Assembly (NCBI GenBank): GCA_037968815.1
Contig: JBBKWF010000021.1
Coordinates: 62,001-126,000 of the forward strand
DNA from: Pseudopedobacter sp037968815
GTDB lineage: Bacteria; Bacteroidota; Bacteroidia; Sphingobacteriales; Sphingobacteriaceae
Reading direction: 5' to 3'
Length of the DNA stretch: 64,000 nucleotides
The notes below the pieces were generated by a model, which had not been told where the DNA came from, did not search any database, and saw only the letters and a list, made by a program, of their open reading frames with translations. Shown here piece after piece: positions 32,501-41,167 of the stretch. A program made the translations under genes and the position numbers. Within the stretch, counting starts at the first letter, position 1, and every line of letters begins with the position of its first letter.

Positions 32501-32871
32501 TATCTAAAATAGAAAACCAAACTCAACTAGATGTTTTCGCTAAGGAACTACATGACCGATTTGGCCCAGTGCCAAGGCAAGTCCGTGATTTGTTACGAAC
32601 CGTAGAGTTGCAATGGATTGGAAAAGAAATTGGTCTGGAAAAAATCAGTTGGAAAAAAGGCGTTTTAAGAGGCTATTTTATCTCAGATAAGCAATCCAAA
32701 TATTTTGAGTCGGAAGCATTTGGAAGGATATTGTCTTTTGCACAACAAAACCCACGTAACGTCAACTTAAAAGAGGTGAAAAGTACTTTACGCATTGCAA
32801 TTGAAGGGATTAAAAGTATTGATGACGCTATTTTTGCTTTGGAGCAAATGCGGGATCCGGTGGTGATTTAA
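29521..32871 (+). CDS. mfd: Transcription-repair coupling factor
   Basis: The ATG at 29521 (1116 residues) is preferred over an in-frame GTG 6 bp upstream, which overlaps the promoter spacer. Domains in order: UvrB-homology region (about 1-330), RNA-polymerase-interacting domain (about 440-510, PGDFITHIDHGVGKYAGLE), superfamily 2 DNA translocase with Walker A GDVGFGKTEVA, Walker B DEEQKFGV and LTLTATPIPRTLH, helicase C domain with TTIIEAGLDVPNANTMLI and QMRGRVGRSNKKAFCYLL, and a C-terminal TRCF domain. It displaces stalled RNA polymerase and recruits UvrA. It appears monocistronic. Confidence 0.98.
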   Translation: MNIKSILAQYKTDERVLSLTKALQSKQARVQLKGLIGSLDAITVATAYFLNHRNMVFVLPDREEANYFQADLESLMEKEVLVFPSSYRKSFDFTQTDSANVLMRAEVLNELSHSTEFGNLIVTYPEALAEKVIDRNALIKNTLEISINNKLSIEFINEFLIDYDFERTDFVYEPGQFSVRGGIVDIFSFSHDLPYRIEFFGDHIESIRTFEIESQLSVEQVKSITIVPNVQAKFLTESNISLLEFIEKDAVVWFKDVQFTLDVIKSGYKKATELWKALSAQQKQQNQEWIDPKFAFTDDKMLADQLSDYPVVEFGKQFFYHATDVVNFDARPQPSFNKDFTLLMHNIQQNEEQKIVNYILTDSSKQQERLFAIFDDLNKAVKFQPINVSIREGFIDHEQKIACYTDHQIFDRYYKYKLKRGYARSQAITLKELRDLKPGDFITHIDHGVGKYAGLEKVEVNDKVQEMIRLVYADNDLLYVNINSLNRISKYAGKDGQVPKMNKLGTDVWDKLKKTTKKKVKDIARDLIKLYALRKAQEGMAFSPDTYLQNELEASFIYEDTPDQEKATADVKRDMESAHPMDRLVCGDVGFGKTEVAIRAAFKAATDGKQVAILVPTTILAMQHYKTFNERLKDFPVRTDYINRFKTTKQVKETLEDLKAGKVDIIIGTHKLVSKDVKFKDLGLLIIDEEQKFGVSVKEKLKQFRANVDTLTLTATPIPRTLHFSLMGARDLSIIQTPPQNRQSVQTELHVFNDKLIKESIEFELDRDGQVFFVHNRVADLRQLGGLIQKLVPKAKIAIAHGQLEGDKLEDIMLDFIDGKYDVLVATTIIEAGLDVPNANTMLINHAHMFGLSDLHQMRGRVGRSNKKAFCYLLSPPLSTLTSEARKRLSAIEEFSDLGSGFNVAMRDLDIRGSGNLLGAEQSGFIAEIGFDMYHKILDEAIQELKEDEFKGLFADDKPRPFVSFTQIDTDMELMIPDEYVTNIQERYNLYTELSKIENQTQLDVFAKELHDRFGPVPRQVRDLLRTVELQWIGKEIGLEKISWKKGVLRGYFISDKQSKYFESEAFGRILSFAQQNPRNVNLKEVKSTLRIAIEGIKSIDDAIFALEQMRDPVVI

Positions 32872-33192
32872 AAGTCTGGGAAGTTTCTTGTCTTATATTG
32901 TTTGAATTTTTTAGGTTAAACCTCCAACTTACCCTCCGCAACTCTTGCTTCGAAATAAAAAGGAACCTCGTTCCCTTGGGTCAATGTAAATTATTTTGAA
33001 TTGGGTAAACTGAACCAGTCTTTTGTTTTATAGAACCACAAAACCTCCTCTCACTAGTATAAAAACCCGACTTAGGGTCTGAAATAACTTTTTAATTAGT
33101 AGCGATAACTGCAGAATATGATAGGGAAACTAAAATAGGCTGTTAGGAAATAATTTAAGAGTGTTATATTGATTTTTTATAATTTATTTATT
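32872..33192. other. Intergenic region without recognised gene
   Basis: Between mfd and the sensor kinase I see only weak hairpins (GGAAC/GTTCC near 32970 and ACCC/GGGT near 33065), neither followed by a convincing U-run. No tRNA or small coding frame is supported. Confidence 0.5.
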
Positions 33193-34428
33193 ATGATAAG
33201 ATCAATGTATAAAAAGATAATAATACAGGGTCTTAGTAGTGCCTACTCTAATACACTAAACAAAAGAATAGAACTTTTAAACACCTATACTTTAATTTGG
33301 CTTCACTTTGCTTTATTACTTCCATTTATAGATTTTATACTGGGGAAATTTATTTTAAAAGTAGGTCTAGCACATTTTTATACTTTCGTAGTACTCGTTT
33401 TTGTATTTGTATTAAATAGGTTTCATTACTTCAAATACGCAAGATTACTTTGGTTACTAATTGCTTTTGTAAATTTTAATGCATTTTCTTTATATGTACT
33501 TCCGGGAACGTTTATGGAATATTATTTTATCATTCTATCCGGTATTAGTTTATCTCTTTATAATAGAAATACAATTCCCATTATTTGTACTGGATTAAGT
33601 TTTATCTCTTATTTAATACCTTATTATTTTATAAAAGTATATCCGCAAGAATATGTAGATAGATTAGAAGTATTTGCTATGCTGGGGCTTTTTTTAGCGA
33701 TTTATTTTTTAGTAAGCTATTTTAAAAAACTAAACATGGCTAATGAAGAAAAGTTATCAGTGGCTTATGAATTTTTAGAGGAATCTAAAAAAAGTGAAGT
33801 AGCCCATCTGCAATTAAAATCATTAAAAGCCCAAATGAATCCTCATTTTATGTTTAATGCTATGAACTCTATTCAGAATTTGGTATTAAAAGGAGATAGA
33901 AATGAAGCTTATAATTATTTAACCAAATTTTCTTTAATGATAAGAGAAAATCTAAATATGAGTGAGAAAAGTTTTGTGCTATTTAAAGAAGAACTATCGT
34001 TACTAAAAAAATATTTGGAGTTAGAGAGATTAAGATTTAAGGATGTTTTTGAATTTCAATTGTTAGGAACTGAGGATGTGGGAGATGTTAAGATTCCATC
34101 AATGATTGTTCAGCCTTTTATAGAAAATTCTATCAAACATGGCTTATTGCATAAAATGGATGGAGTTAAAAAATTAGAAGTGGTTTTTAAACTAGATAGA
34201 GAAGTGCTTATTTGTGTAATTACAGACAATGGTGTGGGCATTAAAGAGTCTAAAAAAATAAATGAACAAAATGGTGGTGAGCATGAGTCGTTTTCTACCA
34301 AAGCTATTAGAGAACGATTGATTTTGCTAAAAGATTATTATAAAACAGACATCGGTTTTGAATATGAATCTTTAGAAAAAGGAACTAAAGTGATTATTAA
34401 AATACCTTATATGCTAAGTAATGAGTAA
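33193..34428 (+). CDS. LytS/YehU-type membrane sensor histidine kinase
   Basis: The ATG at 33193 gives 411 residues; an upstream in-frame TTG at 33169 is less likely and an ATG at 33205 is possible. Residues about 30-190 contain about six hydrophobic segments. The His_kinase domain (PF06580 type) has the H-box LKAQMNPHFMFNAMNSIQNL, and the ATPase domain has IPSMIVQPFIENSIKHGL and TDNGVGI. No PAS, GAF or periplasmic ligand domain is visible, so the signal is probably sensed in the membrane. It overlaps the next gene by 8 bp and forms a two-component pair with it. Confidence 0.93.
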   Translation: MIRSMYKKIIIQGLSSAYSNTLNKRIELLNTYTLIWLHFALLLPFIDFILGKFILKVGLAHFYTFVVLVFVFVLNRFHYFKYARLLWLLIAFVNFNAFSLYVLPGTFMEYYFIILSGISLSLYNRNTIPIICTGLSFISYLIPYYFIKVYPQEYVDRLEVFAMLGLFLAIYFLVSYFKKLNMANEEKLSVAYEFLEESKKSEVAHLQLKSLKAQMNPHFMFNAMNSIQNLVLKGDRNEAYNYLTKFSLMIRENLNMSEKSFVLFKEELSLLKKYLELERLRFKDVFEFQLLGTEDVGDVKIPSMIVQPFIENSIKHGLLHKMDGVKKLEVVFKLDREVLICVITDNGVGIKESKKINEQNGGEHESFSTKAIRERLILLKDYYKTDIGFEYESLEKGTKVIIKIPYMLSNE

Positions 34429-35158
34429 AATAAAAGTAATTATAGTGGATGACGAGTTAAGTGCTAGGGAGAATTTGAGTTATTTGATAGAAGATTTTTG
34501 TCCTGAAATTACAATAATAGACACTTGTTGCAATGTAGAAGAAGCTTTGTTAAGCATTGATAAAAATAATCCAGATGTTGTTTTTTTAGATATTGAAATG
34601 CCTCAAAAAAATGGATTTCAGTTATTAAAAGAATGTGATAATTTCGATTTTCAGATTGTTTTTATCACGGCCTACGATCAATATGCCATCAAAGCTTTTG
34701 AAGTTTCTGCTTTGGATTATTTGCTAAAACCCATAGATATTGATAGACTAATTGAAACGGTTGATAAAATTAAAAATCAACAAGTAATTGCTAGTTTTCA
34801 AGATAGAATGACAGCTTTTTCTGAAAATAAACAAAAGCTTTCTAAAATTTCTATTCCCTATAAAAGCGACTATGTTGTTTTAAATATCGATGATATTATT
34901 TGTATTGAAGCAGATAGAATGTATAGCTATATTCATACTTTGGATGGTGAGAAATACATCGCTTCTAAAAACCTAAATTACTACGAAGAATTGTTTTTTG
35001 AAACTCAAAACCTTAAAAGAGTTCATAGGTCATGGGTGGCAAATTTATCAAAAGTAGATTCTTACTCATTGACTTCCAGAAAAATACATATAAACGATAA
35101 AGAAATTCCTGTAAGCAAAACATATAAGGATGATGTAGAGCTCTTTTTAGGGAAATAA
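34421..35158 (+). CDS. LytTR-family response regulator
   Basis: The 245-residue protein has a receiver domain (1-120) with acidic patch VDDE, phospho-acceptor Asp in VVFLDIEMPQKNGF, FITAYDQYAIKAF and the conserved Lys in YLLKPIDI. A LytTR DNA-binding domain (about 145-245) follows: SDYVVLNIDDIICIEADRMY and LKRVHRSWVANLSKV. It pairs with the overlapping LytS-type kinase. Target promoters cannot be named; the lipoprotein gene starting 98 bp downstream, or the lipid A genes beyond the next terminator, are candidates. Confidence 0.95.
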   Translation: MSKIKVIIVDDELSARENLSYLIEDFCPEITIIDTCCNVEEALLSIDKNNPDVVFLDIEMPQKNGFQLLKECDNFDFQIVFITAYDQYAIKAFEVSALDYLLKPIDIDRLIETVDKIKNQQVIASFQDRMTAFSENKQKLSKISIPYKSDYVVLNIDDIICIEADRMYSYIHTLDGEKYIASKNLNYYEELFFETQNLKRVHRSWVANLSKVDSYSLTSRKIHINDKEIPVSKTYKDDVELFLGK

Positions 35159-35256
35159 AGTTTCTTTTAGAAACAATACAATACTGTTGGGAAACAATAT
35201 AAAGCATTATAGCTTCCTTTTTTTCATTTTTGATTTTAACCAAAATTAAAAATGAA

Positions 35257-36147
35257 ATGAAAAAACCACACTATTTATCGAGAATTTTATTAGTAAGTGC
35301 TTTATGTTTCTCTGTACTAATTAGTTGTTCTAAAAAAGAAAATGCAGAACCAAAATACGAGAACCAAAGCATGACCAAAGCAACTTTTGGAACATTTAAC
35401 GGAAAAGTAGAAAACAGTGCCAATACTGAATATGATTTTAAATACACACCAATTGTTGAAGTAGATGATTATAATGAAAACTACAACTATGAGTTGAAAT
35501 TAACTGGGGAAAACTTTAAAAAAGAATACACGGTAACTTTAAAAGCAGTGTCTGGGGTAATGATAGATAATCCAAAGAAGGATTTTGTATCGGTTTCAAA
35601 CCCTATTAGCAAACCCAAGCTAGAAGGTGATATTGCAACTTTAGACATGGAGCCTGATACATATACAGTGGTTATTTTAGAGAAAGAAAGTAACACAGAG
35701 TTAAGTGTAGAAGATAGTGATAACCTTCCTTATGTTGTTTATGATTCAGATGCAACTGCCTTTTTAAGTGGTACGCAATTAGAATCATCTGATAGATATG
35801 TTAAATTAAGTGAATTAGATTTAAGCGTTACACCATTTAGAGTTAGACCAACAATTACAAATTATTTAAAAGGAATTGCAGTGGTATTAGCAGTTTACGA
35901 CTTGGACTTAAAGCAGCTAGGTTTAGTAGGATACTCTGGTGCTAACTCATCAAGTGCAGGTACTTATTCTTTTCAATTTACCAGTTCTAAGGTGAATGAA
36001 GTCATTCCAAAAGATGGAGAGTACTTATTTAGGCTAGAGGAAGCTAAAGATGCTAACGCTTCTGTTGACAAGGTTTATAAGAAAGCCCTGTTTCAAAAAA
36101 TACAAGTTAATAAATTAAGGATTCTTGGAGAAAAGAATAAGGGATAA
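35257..36147 (+). CDS. Lipoprotein of unknown function next to a LytTR system
   Basis: The ATG at 35257 (296 residues) gives a typical signal: MKKPHYLSRILLVS, then LCFSVLISCSKKEN with the lipobox Cys. The mature protein has no family I recognise. It is rich in beta-strand-like stretches and acidic segments (KYTPIVEVDDYNENYNYELK, LEDSDNLP-like stretches); no transmembrane segment or catalytic motif is seen. It lies 98 bp after the response regulator, and a strong terminator follows. The arrangement suggests it may be the output or an accessory of the two-component system. Confidence 0.75.
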   Translation: MKKPHYLSRILLVSALCFSVLISCSKKENAEPKYENQSMTKATFGTFNGKVENSANTEYDFKYTPIVEVDDYNENYNYELKLTGENFKKEYTVTLKAVSGVMIDNPKKDFVSVSNPISKPKLEGDIATLDMEPDTYTVVILEKESNTELSVEDSDNLPYVVYDSDATAFLSGTQLESSDRYVKLSELDLSVTPFRVRPTITNYLKGIAVVLAVYDLDLKQLGLVGYSGANSSSAGTYSFQFTSSKVNEVIPKDGEYLFRLEEAKDANASVDKVYKKALFQKIQVNKLRILGEKNKG

Positions 36148-36180
36148 TGCCCTCAGTTCTCCTAAAATCTTATTAAAAAC

Positions 36181-36213
36181 AAAAAACTCAGGACTGTGCG
36201 TTCTGAGTTTTTT
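36181..36213 (+). terminator. Intrinsic terminator after the lipoprotein gene
   Basis: Arms AAAAAACTCAG and CTGAGTTTTTT pair over 11 bp, with three further pairs inside (including one G-U) and a 5-nt loop; a T-rich run follows. It closes the LytS-LytTR-lipoprotein unit. Confidence 0.85.
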
Positions 36214-36395
36214 GTTTTTAAGCATATCACTACATATTACTTTCGATTTCTTAAAAGTGAAATTATTATAAAATTATGTTGATATTTATGATAGCTAATA
36301 AGTTTTTATAACTTAGGTATTCTTAAATGAAACAATTATAATGCAATAAAATAAATAGTTAACCATTAAATAATCGTATTATAGCTACAGGAGTT

Positions 36396-37292
36396 GTGAG
36401 AGATGCTTTTTCAAGAATTAAGGAAAGATTAAACCCTTTAAGAACCAATAATCAGGTATTGAATACTTATGTAGTTAAAAATTTTAATGAACTGAGTTTA
36501 AAACCTCTCTTTTTAGCTGGTTTCTTATTACTACTGATTTTGGCTTTTTTATTTAAAGAGAATGCTCTTTCTACAGAAGCTTATATCAGTATTCAAAAAG
36601 ATTTATTTCTAGTCTTAAACGCTAATTTATCGCAGTTTCCTGCTTTAGAGTTTAACTTAACCCAATTAGGGGATGTTCTTGTGTTTTCATCTTTTTTGGC
36701 TATACTGATGGTGTATGCACCTAGACTTTGGGAGTCCTTATTAGCATCTCTAATTATTTCTTGTGTAATTTCAACCCTATTAAAAAAACTGTTTGCTGTT
36801 CCTCGGCCCGCCGCTGTTTTTGATCATGATTATTTTGTAATCATTGGCCCCACCCTTACAGGAAACAACAGTTTACCTTCCGGACATTCAATTTCTACTT
36901 TCACTATACTCACCGTAGTGTTTTTTGCGTTTATGCCGAAAAAAATGCTTTCTAAAGTAATTTGGTCATTTTCTATCTTTATTCCAGCAATAATAATCGT
37001 GTTTTCTAGGGTTGGTGTAGGGGCGCATTACCCTTTTGATGTGATAATAGGAGGTATATTCGGTTATGTATCTGCTGTTTTAGGTATTTTAATCTATAGA
37101 AAACTTAATATATTCTCTTGGATTACAAACAGAAGATATTACCCTGTATCTTTGGCGTTGTTTGCTGTCGGCACTTATGTATTGATGAATAAAATAATAG
37201 CTACAAACTTGATAATATTCTATCTTTCATTAATTAGTCTGCTCTTGGCATCAGCCCTAGTTATCAATATATATGCTAAAAAACAGTGTTAA
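36396..37292 (+). CDS. PAP2-family membrane phosphatase, probable lipid A phosphatase
   Basis: Translation starts at GTG 36396, preceded by a good Shine-Dalgarno (CAGGAGTTGTG); no ATG is suitably placed. The 298-residue protein has about six membrane segments and all three PAP2 motifs: KKLFAVPRP (KX6RP), SLPSGHS and SRVGVGAHYPFDV (SRX5HX3D). Family members remove phosphate from lipid A (LpxE/LpxF), undecaprenyl-diphosphate or phosphatidylglycerol phosphate. It overlaps the phosphoethanolamine transferase gene by 20 bp, which favours lipid A as substrate: dephosphorylation and phosphoethanolamine addition both lower its negative charge. Substrate is inferred. Confidence 0.88.
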   Translation: MRDAFSRIKERLNPLRTNNQVLNTYVVKNFNELSLKPLFLAGFLLLLILAFLFKENALSTEAYISIQKDLFLVLNANLSQFPALEFNLTQLGDVLVFSSFLAILMVYAPRLWESLLASLIISCVISTLLKKLFAVPRPAAVFDHDYFVIIGPTLTGNNSLPSGHSISTFTILTVVFFAFMPKKMLSKVIWSFSIFIPAIIIVFSRVGVGAHYPFDVIIGGIFGYVSAVLGILIYRKLNIFSWITNRRYYPVSLALFAVGTYVLMNKIIATNLIIFYLSLISLLLASALVINIYAKKQC

Positions 37293-38793
37293 ACTGATAC
37301 ATTTTGTATCCATAGTAAGCTTTCTTAACTTTTTATTATTTCATTTTCCATTTTTCAAATTTGTAGTTAACAATTTAGATTACAAAAGTTTAAACGGAAT
37401 TACCATCATTGTTAGTTTAGTAATTGCAATGATAGTGGTAAACGCTCTTGTCTTTTACCTTCTACTTTCTCTTTCTCGTGTTTTAGGGAAAACTTTATTA
37501 GTTCTGTTTTTCATTATCAACTCTATTGTACTTTATTTTATATTCACCTACAGTGCTATTGTAGACGTTACAATGGTTGGTAATATCTTAAATACCGATT
37601 ATGAAGAGGCTAGTAGCTTCTTCTCGTTTCGCTTAATCCTATATCTGTTTTTGCTAGGTATAATTCCTTCTTTCTTTATTGTTAAAATAAAAATAATTAA
37701 AGATACCCTCAAAAGATCTCTGATTAACATTTCATTAACCTTAGTTTTTGTTTTTATTTTAATTTTTGCCAATAGTAGTAATTGGTTATGGATTGATAAG
37801 AGCTCAACCAAATTAGGTGCATTAGCATTGCCTTGGTCTTATGTAGTCAATACAATAAGGCACTATAATTTTAAAAGCCAAGAAAATAAAAAAGAAATCT
37901 TATTGCCTAATGCCACCATAAAAGACACTAAGAAATCTATTGTGGTGTTGGTAATCGGAGAATCGGCCAGAAGCCGAAATTTCTCCTTGTACGGTTATGA
38001 AAAACTCACTAACCCGTTACTTTCAAAAACTGAAAATCTTTACACCTTTAACGCCACTTCTTGTGCCACCTATACAACAGCAGGTGTAAAGTGTATATTA
38101 GAGCATGCAAATACGAGCAAGCTATATGAAATTTTACCCAATTACTTATACAGAAATAATGTAGAGGTAATATGGAGAACTACAAACTGGGGCGAGCCAC
38201 CTGTTCATATTAAGAACTTCTTAAATAAAGATGATTTAACTAAGAACTGTGTGGGAGAGGAGTGTAATTATGATGAAATTCTTTTAAATGGGTTGCAAGA
38301 ACAAATTGCTGCAAGTAAAAAAGATAAGATACTCATCATTTTACACACTAGCACAAGTCACGGCCCAACTTATAGTAAGAAGTACCCTACTAAATTTGAA
38401 ACGTTTAAACCAGTTTGTAATAGCGTTGAATTAGGGAAATGTACTTCAGAAGAGCTTATTAATGCATATGATAATACCATTGTTTATACGGATTATATTC
38501 TCTCTAATTTGATTGACATTTTAAAGCAAAAGCAAGAATACTCCAGTACAATGTTATTTGTTTCTGATCATGGCGAATCTTTAGGTGAAAACAATTTATA
38601 TATGCATGGGTTGCCTGTCGCTATTGCACCTAAAGAACAGTTTGAAATTCCTTTCATTGTATGGCTATCAGATGATTATAAAAAACTTAAACCGAATAAT
38701 AGCTTAACCCAAAATCACGTTTTTCATAGTGTATTAAACTTCTTAGCCATAGAAAGCCCTATTTATGATGAAAAGATGAACATCTTTGAATAA
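37273..38793 (+). CDS. eptA: EptA/MCR-type lipid A phosphoethanolamine transferase
   Basis: The 506-residue protein has about five N-terminal membrane segments (residues about 1-165) and a periplasmic sulfatase-fold domain. Active-site landmarks are VLVIGESARSRNFSLYGY (Zn-binding Glu), the nucleophile region TSCATYTTAGVKC (about 262-274), the Cys pairs NCVGEEC and PVC...GKC, FVSDHGESLGENNLYMHGLP (Zn ligands Asp/His) and a HTSTSHGPTY strand. Family members transfer phosphoethanolamine from phosphatidylethanolamine to lipid A, giving polymyxin tolerance in Proteobacteria. The PAP2 partner could create the free acceptor position. It is full length with all key residues. Confidence 0.92.
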   Translation: MLKNSVKLIHFVSIVSFLNFLLFHFPFFKFVVNNLDYKSLNGITIIVSLVIAMIVVNALVFYLLLSLSRVLGKTLLVLFFIINSIVLYFIFTYSAIVDVTMVGNILNTDYEEASSFFSFRLILYLFLLGIIPSFFIVKIKIIKDTLKRSLINISLTLVFVFILIFANSSNWLWIDKSSTKLGALALPWSYVVNTIRHYNFKSQENKKEILLPNATIKDTKKSIVVLVIGESARSRNFSLYGYEKLTNPLLSKTENLYTFNATSCATYTTAGVKCILEHANTSKLYEILPNYLYRNNVEVIWRTTNWGEPPVHIKNFLNKDDLTKNCVGEECNYDEILLNGLQEQIAASKKDKILIILHTSTSHGPTYSKKYPTKFETFKPVCNSVELGKCTSEELINAYDNTIVYTDYILSNLIDILKQKQEYSSTMLFVSDHGESLGENNLYMHGLPVAIAPKEQFEIPFIVWLSDDYKKLKPNNSLTQNHVFHSVLNFLAIESPIYDEKMNIFE

Positions 38794-39262
38794 TGATCAT
38801 TGTTTTAAATACATTATATAACCACAGATTACGGGAGCTTTAATCTGAAATAACGGCTTAAACCAAGCTGAAAAAAGAAAGTTCTTATAGTCAAATAATG
38901 ATGCAGGATTCAAGGTGAGCTTTTAAGCTTTAAAAGCAGAAAGGGATTTATGATCTAACTTTTCCCCTAGTAATATTAGCTTTCCCTTCATACTATCCCC
39001 AACTGCTAATAGTAATATGATGGTAACATAGCATCAGAAAGTGTCTTTTAGAATAAAGCTTTCCACAGCCTTCAGTAATAAATATTCAGACAACCTCTTT
39101 CGTTCCAAATCTTAAATGAATCAATATCTTAATGATGTGTTAAAACTTAGTTAATATTAAGGAGTTAGCTTTGCTTAAACATAAAGTTAATGCATCAAAC
39201 CACTAAGCGTTTAACCCCTTGCTCTAATACCATTCCTACATATCATTCTACTAAAAACCGGT
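38794..39262. other. Intergenic region of about 470 bp without recognised gene
   Basis: No supported coding frame, tRNA or clear terminator is seen. A 10-bp palindrome AATGATCATT overlaps the end of eptA at 38791-38803. The rest is AT-rich with no operator copies of the pectin type. Confidence 0.4.
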
Positions 39263-40102
39263 ATGATGACTAAAAGAGATTTAGACATCGTAGTAATCTC
39301 TGATGTGCATTTAGGTACTTACGGTTGCCACGCCAAAGAATTGCTGAAATATTTAAAAAGCATTAACCCTAAGGTTTTAATTCTTAACGGTGATATTATC
39401 GATATTTGGCAATTCAGCAAATCTTACTTTCCGGAAGATCATTTAAAAGTAATCAGGAAGATATTGAAGTTTGTGACGGATGGCGTACAGGTTTATTATC
39501 TCACCGGAAACCACGATGAGCTACTAAGGAAGTTTGTGGACTTTAATATGGGGAACTTTCAGTTAGCCAATAAATTAATCCTCAACTTAAACGGTAAAAA
39601 AGCATGGTTTTTCCACGGAGATGTTTTTGATGTTACTATGCAACATTCCAAATGGTTGGCAAAACTAGGTGCAATTGGTTACGATACTTTAATCCTGATT
39701 AACAACCTCACAAACTGGATGCTTAGTAAGATGGGCAAAAAGAAATATTCCTTCTCCCAAAAAATTAAAGCTAGCGTAAAGGAAGCTGTAAAGTTCATCA
39801 ACCAGTTTGAGCAAACTGCCGCAGAGCTTGCCATAGAAAAAGGATACTATTATGTAGTCTGCGGACATATCCACCATTCAGAAATCAGGAATATTTCCAC
39901 CGATAAAGGGTCGGTAATTTACTTAAACTCTGGTGATTGGGTAGAAAGTCTAACTGCTCTTGAATATGATGGAGAAGATTGGGCGGAATATAAATACAAT
40001 CCAAACTATTTAAACGACGATGAGCCGGAAGAAACGGAAGACCTTAAACAGCTACTAGATGTGAAGGATTTACTGGCGAAGTTTAAGATAGAGACCTCAT
40101 AA
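39263..40102 (+). CDS. LpxH-like calcineurin-type metallophosphoesterase
   Basis: The 279-residue protein starts MMTKRDLD; either of the two adjacent ATGs can serve. The dimetal centre motifs are DIVVISDVHLGTYG (D-x-H), LILNGDIIDIWQ (GD), LTGNHDELLR (GNHD), AWFFHGDVFD and VVCGHIHHSEIR (GHxH). The layout is that of UDP-2,3-diacylglucosamine pyrophosphatase (LpxH family), but related Bacteroidota proteins act on other lipids. It lies 12 bp before a glycosyltransferase gene and probably forms a two-gene unit with it. The family is certain; the LpxH reaction in lipid A synthesis is probable but not proven. Confidence 0.85.
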   Translation: MMTKRDLDIVVISDVHLGTYGCHAKELLKYLKSINPKVLILNGDIIDIWQFSKSYFPEDHLKVIRKILKFVTDGVQVYYLTGNHDELLRKFVDFNMGNFQLANKLILNLNGKKAWFFHGDVFDVTMQHSKWLAKLGAIGYDTLILINNLTNWMLSKMGKKKYSFSQKIKASVKEAVKFINQFEQTAAELAIEKGYYYVVCGHIHHSEIRNISTDKGSVIYLNSGDWVESLTALEYDGEDWAEYKYNPNYLNDDEPEETEDLKQLLDVKDLLAKFKIETS

Positions 40103-40114
40103 ATTTTTATAGCT

Positions 40115-41116
40115 ATGAAAATACTTTATGCTATACAAGGCACAGGAAACGGACATATTAGTAGGGCAAGGGAAATTGTCCCCTTATTAAAAAAGTACGG
40201 TGATTTAGATTTATTGGTAAGTGGCTCGCAGGCCGATGTGTCATTAGCTGATGCATTAACCTATAAGTTTCATGGTTTTAGTTATGTGTTTGGTAAAAAA
40301 GGTGGAATAGATTATTGGAAAACCCTCCGAACAATGAAAATTCTACAATTTTGGAAAGATATGCAGGCCGTTCCTTTAAAAAATTACGATTTAATTATCA
40401 ATGATTTTGAACCCATTACGGCTTGGGCTTGCAAACTGCAAAATATTAAAAGTGTTTCATTAAGCCATCAGGCTTCTTTTTTATCTCCGCTAACGCCTCG
40501 CCCAGCCAAAAAGAAAAAATTTGCCGAATTGATATTGAAATATTATGCGCCAACTACCCATCATATTGGCTTTCATTTTAAAAGGTATGATAATTTCATT
40601 TTCACTCCAGTAATCCGCGAAGAAATTAGGAACCTTAAACCACAAAACCATGGCTACTATACTGTGTATTTACCCGCGGTAGATGATAGGCTGATTGTAA
40701 AATATTTGCATCAATTGCCAGATGTACAATGGCAGGTGTTTAGTAAAACACATGTATCGAGTTTTCAATACAAAAACGTTTTGGTGCAAAAAATTGACAA
40801 CCATGTTTTTAAAAAGAGCTTGAAAAACTGTGCTGGATTGTTTACAGGAGGTGGCTTTGAGAGTCCGGCCGAAGCACTTTATCTGGGAAAAAAGTTATTA
40901 CTGATGCCGATGAAAAATCAGTTTGAACAAACTTGTAATGCTGCTGCAGCTGAAGCTTTAGGTGTGCCTTTGATTAAAAAAATTGATGATAATTTAGTGC
41001 CTTTTTTAAAACAATGGGTAAATACAGCACAACAGATACAAATTGACTTCCCTAACCAAACCGCCGAGATTATTGATGAAATGATAAAGAAGTTTGCTTT
41101 GAAAAATGTAAGTTAA
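40115..41116 (+). CDS. MurG-like family glycosyltransferase
   Basis: The 333-residue protein opens with MKILYAIQGTGNGHISRARE, the acceptor-side loop of GT-B transferases resembling MurG or monogalactosyldiacylglycerol synthase. The C-terminal half has a nucleotide-sugar site (CAGLFTGGGFESPAEALYLGKK and LMPMKNQFEQTCNAAAAEALG). No signal peptide is seen, so it works in the cytoplasm or at the inner leaflet. It follows the LpxH-like phosphoesterase by 12 bp, which suggests a shared lipid or envelope glycoconjugate pathway. Donor and acceptor cannot be named. Confidence 0.82.
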   Translation: MKILYAIQGTGNGHISRAREIVPLLKKYGDLDLLVSGSQADVSLADALTYKFHGFSYVFGKKGGIDYWKTLRTMKILQFWKDMQAVPLKNYDLIINDFEPITAWACKLQNIKSVSLSHQASFLSPLTPRPAKKKKFAELILKYYAPTTHHIGFHFKRYDNFIFTPVIREEIRNLKPQNHGYYTVYLPAVDDRLIVKYLHQLPDVQWQVFSKTHVSSFQYKNVLVQKIDNHVFKKSLKNCAGLFTGGGFESPAEALYLGKKLLLMPMKNQFEQTCNAAAAEALGVPLIKKIDDNLVPFLKQWVNTAQQIQIDFPNQTAEIIDEMIKKFALKNVS

Positions 41117-41167
41117 TTTATGAATACAAAAGCTAAACCTATTTAGGTGACAACTGACTTTGTGTTA

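Noticed and set aside
33062..33082. Hairpin ACCC...GGGT as a terminator for mfd
   Set aside because: The stem is only 4-5 bp and no U-run follows directly.
35487..35696. Minus-strand frame opposite the lipoprotein gene
   Set aside because: It is a shadow frame without start signal or motif; the plus-strand lipoprotein has a clear signal peptide.
41126..41140. ACCTA/TAGGT inverted repeat between convergent genes as a bidirectional terminator
   Set aside because: The stem is five AT-rich base pairs with a 2-nt loop, too weak to call.
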